5,642 nt of DNA from Bacteroidota bacterium. Its GTDB lineage: Bacteria; Bacteroidota; Bacteroidia; Bacteroidales; Prolixibacteraceae. Shown here one piece after another: positions 5,617 to 5,642 of this stretch. The notes beneath the pieces were generated by a model. It was not told the DNA's origin. It was given only the letters and a program-made list of their open reading frames with translations, and made no database searches. The translations under genes and the position numbers were made by a program. The stretch is from assembly GCA_030695265.1 (NCBI GenBank), contig JAUYTA010000254.1, positions 1 through 5,642 on the forward strand, in the 5' to 3' direction. The stretch's first letter is position 1; every line of letters starts with the position of its first letter.

Positions 5617-5642
5617 TTAAAGATAAAAGATTGATAAAAGAT

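Overview
The window looks like chromosome of a Bacteroidota bacterium. The genes are AT-rich, most starts lack a clear Shine-Dalgarno sequence, and several upstream regions carry boxes like the Bacteroidota -7 element TAnnTTTG. One protein ends in a type IX secretion (T9SS) C-terminal sorting domain, which points away from gut Bacteroides and towards an environmental lineage, for example Marinilabiliales/Prolixibacteraceae-like. That placement is inference only.

Layout from left to right. Positions 1-451 (+) hold the 3' part of an SLC1/DAACS-type dicarboxylate or acidic amino acid:cation symporter. Its reading frame is broken by two nonsense codons (77-79 and 83-85) although the protein sequence on both sides is well conserved. 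Every other gene is on the minus strand. A compact hicBA toxin-antitoxin pair (486-913) overlaps by ATGA and has its own promoter-like box. Next come aroC, chorismate synthase (1009-2082), and a SlyD-type FKBP peptidyl-prolyl isomerase with a nine-cysteine Gly/Cys tail (2260-2859). A strong intrinsic terminator after the FKBP gene (2196-2235) separates it from aroC.

The most interesting part is 3027-4962. A complete cobalamin riboswitch aptamer (4761-4923, minus strand), with a promoter-like element just upstream, precedes a single secreted protein. That protein has a signal peptide, two tandem DUF4465 domains and a T9SS sorting domain. The arrangement suggests a B12-repressed, surface-displayed or released protein, plausibly for corrinoid capture, made independently of any visible transporter gene. 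Further upstream is a four-helix GtrA-like membrane protein (5026-5523). Its leader holds an 11-nt homopolymer and a short palindrome.

The genes do not form one pathway: aroC, the FKBP gene and hicBA are probably separate transcription units. The riboswitch-DUF4465 unit is the one clear regulatory module.
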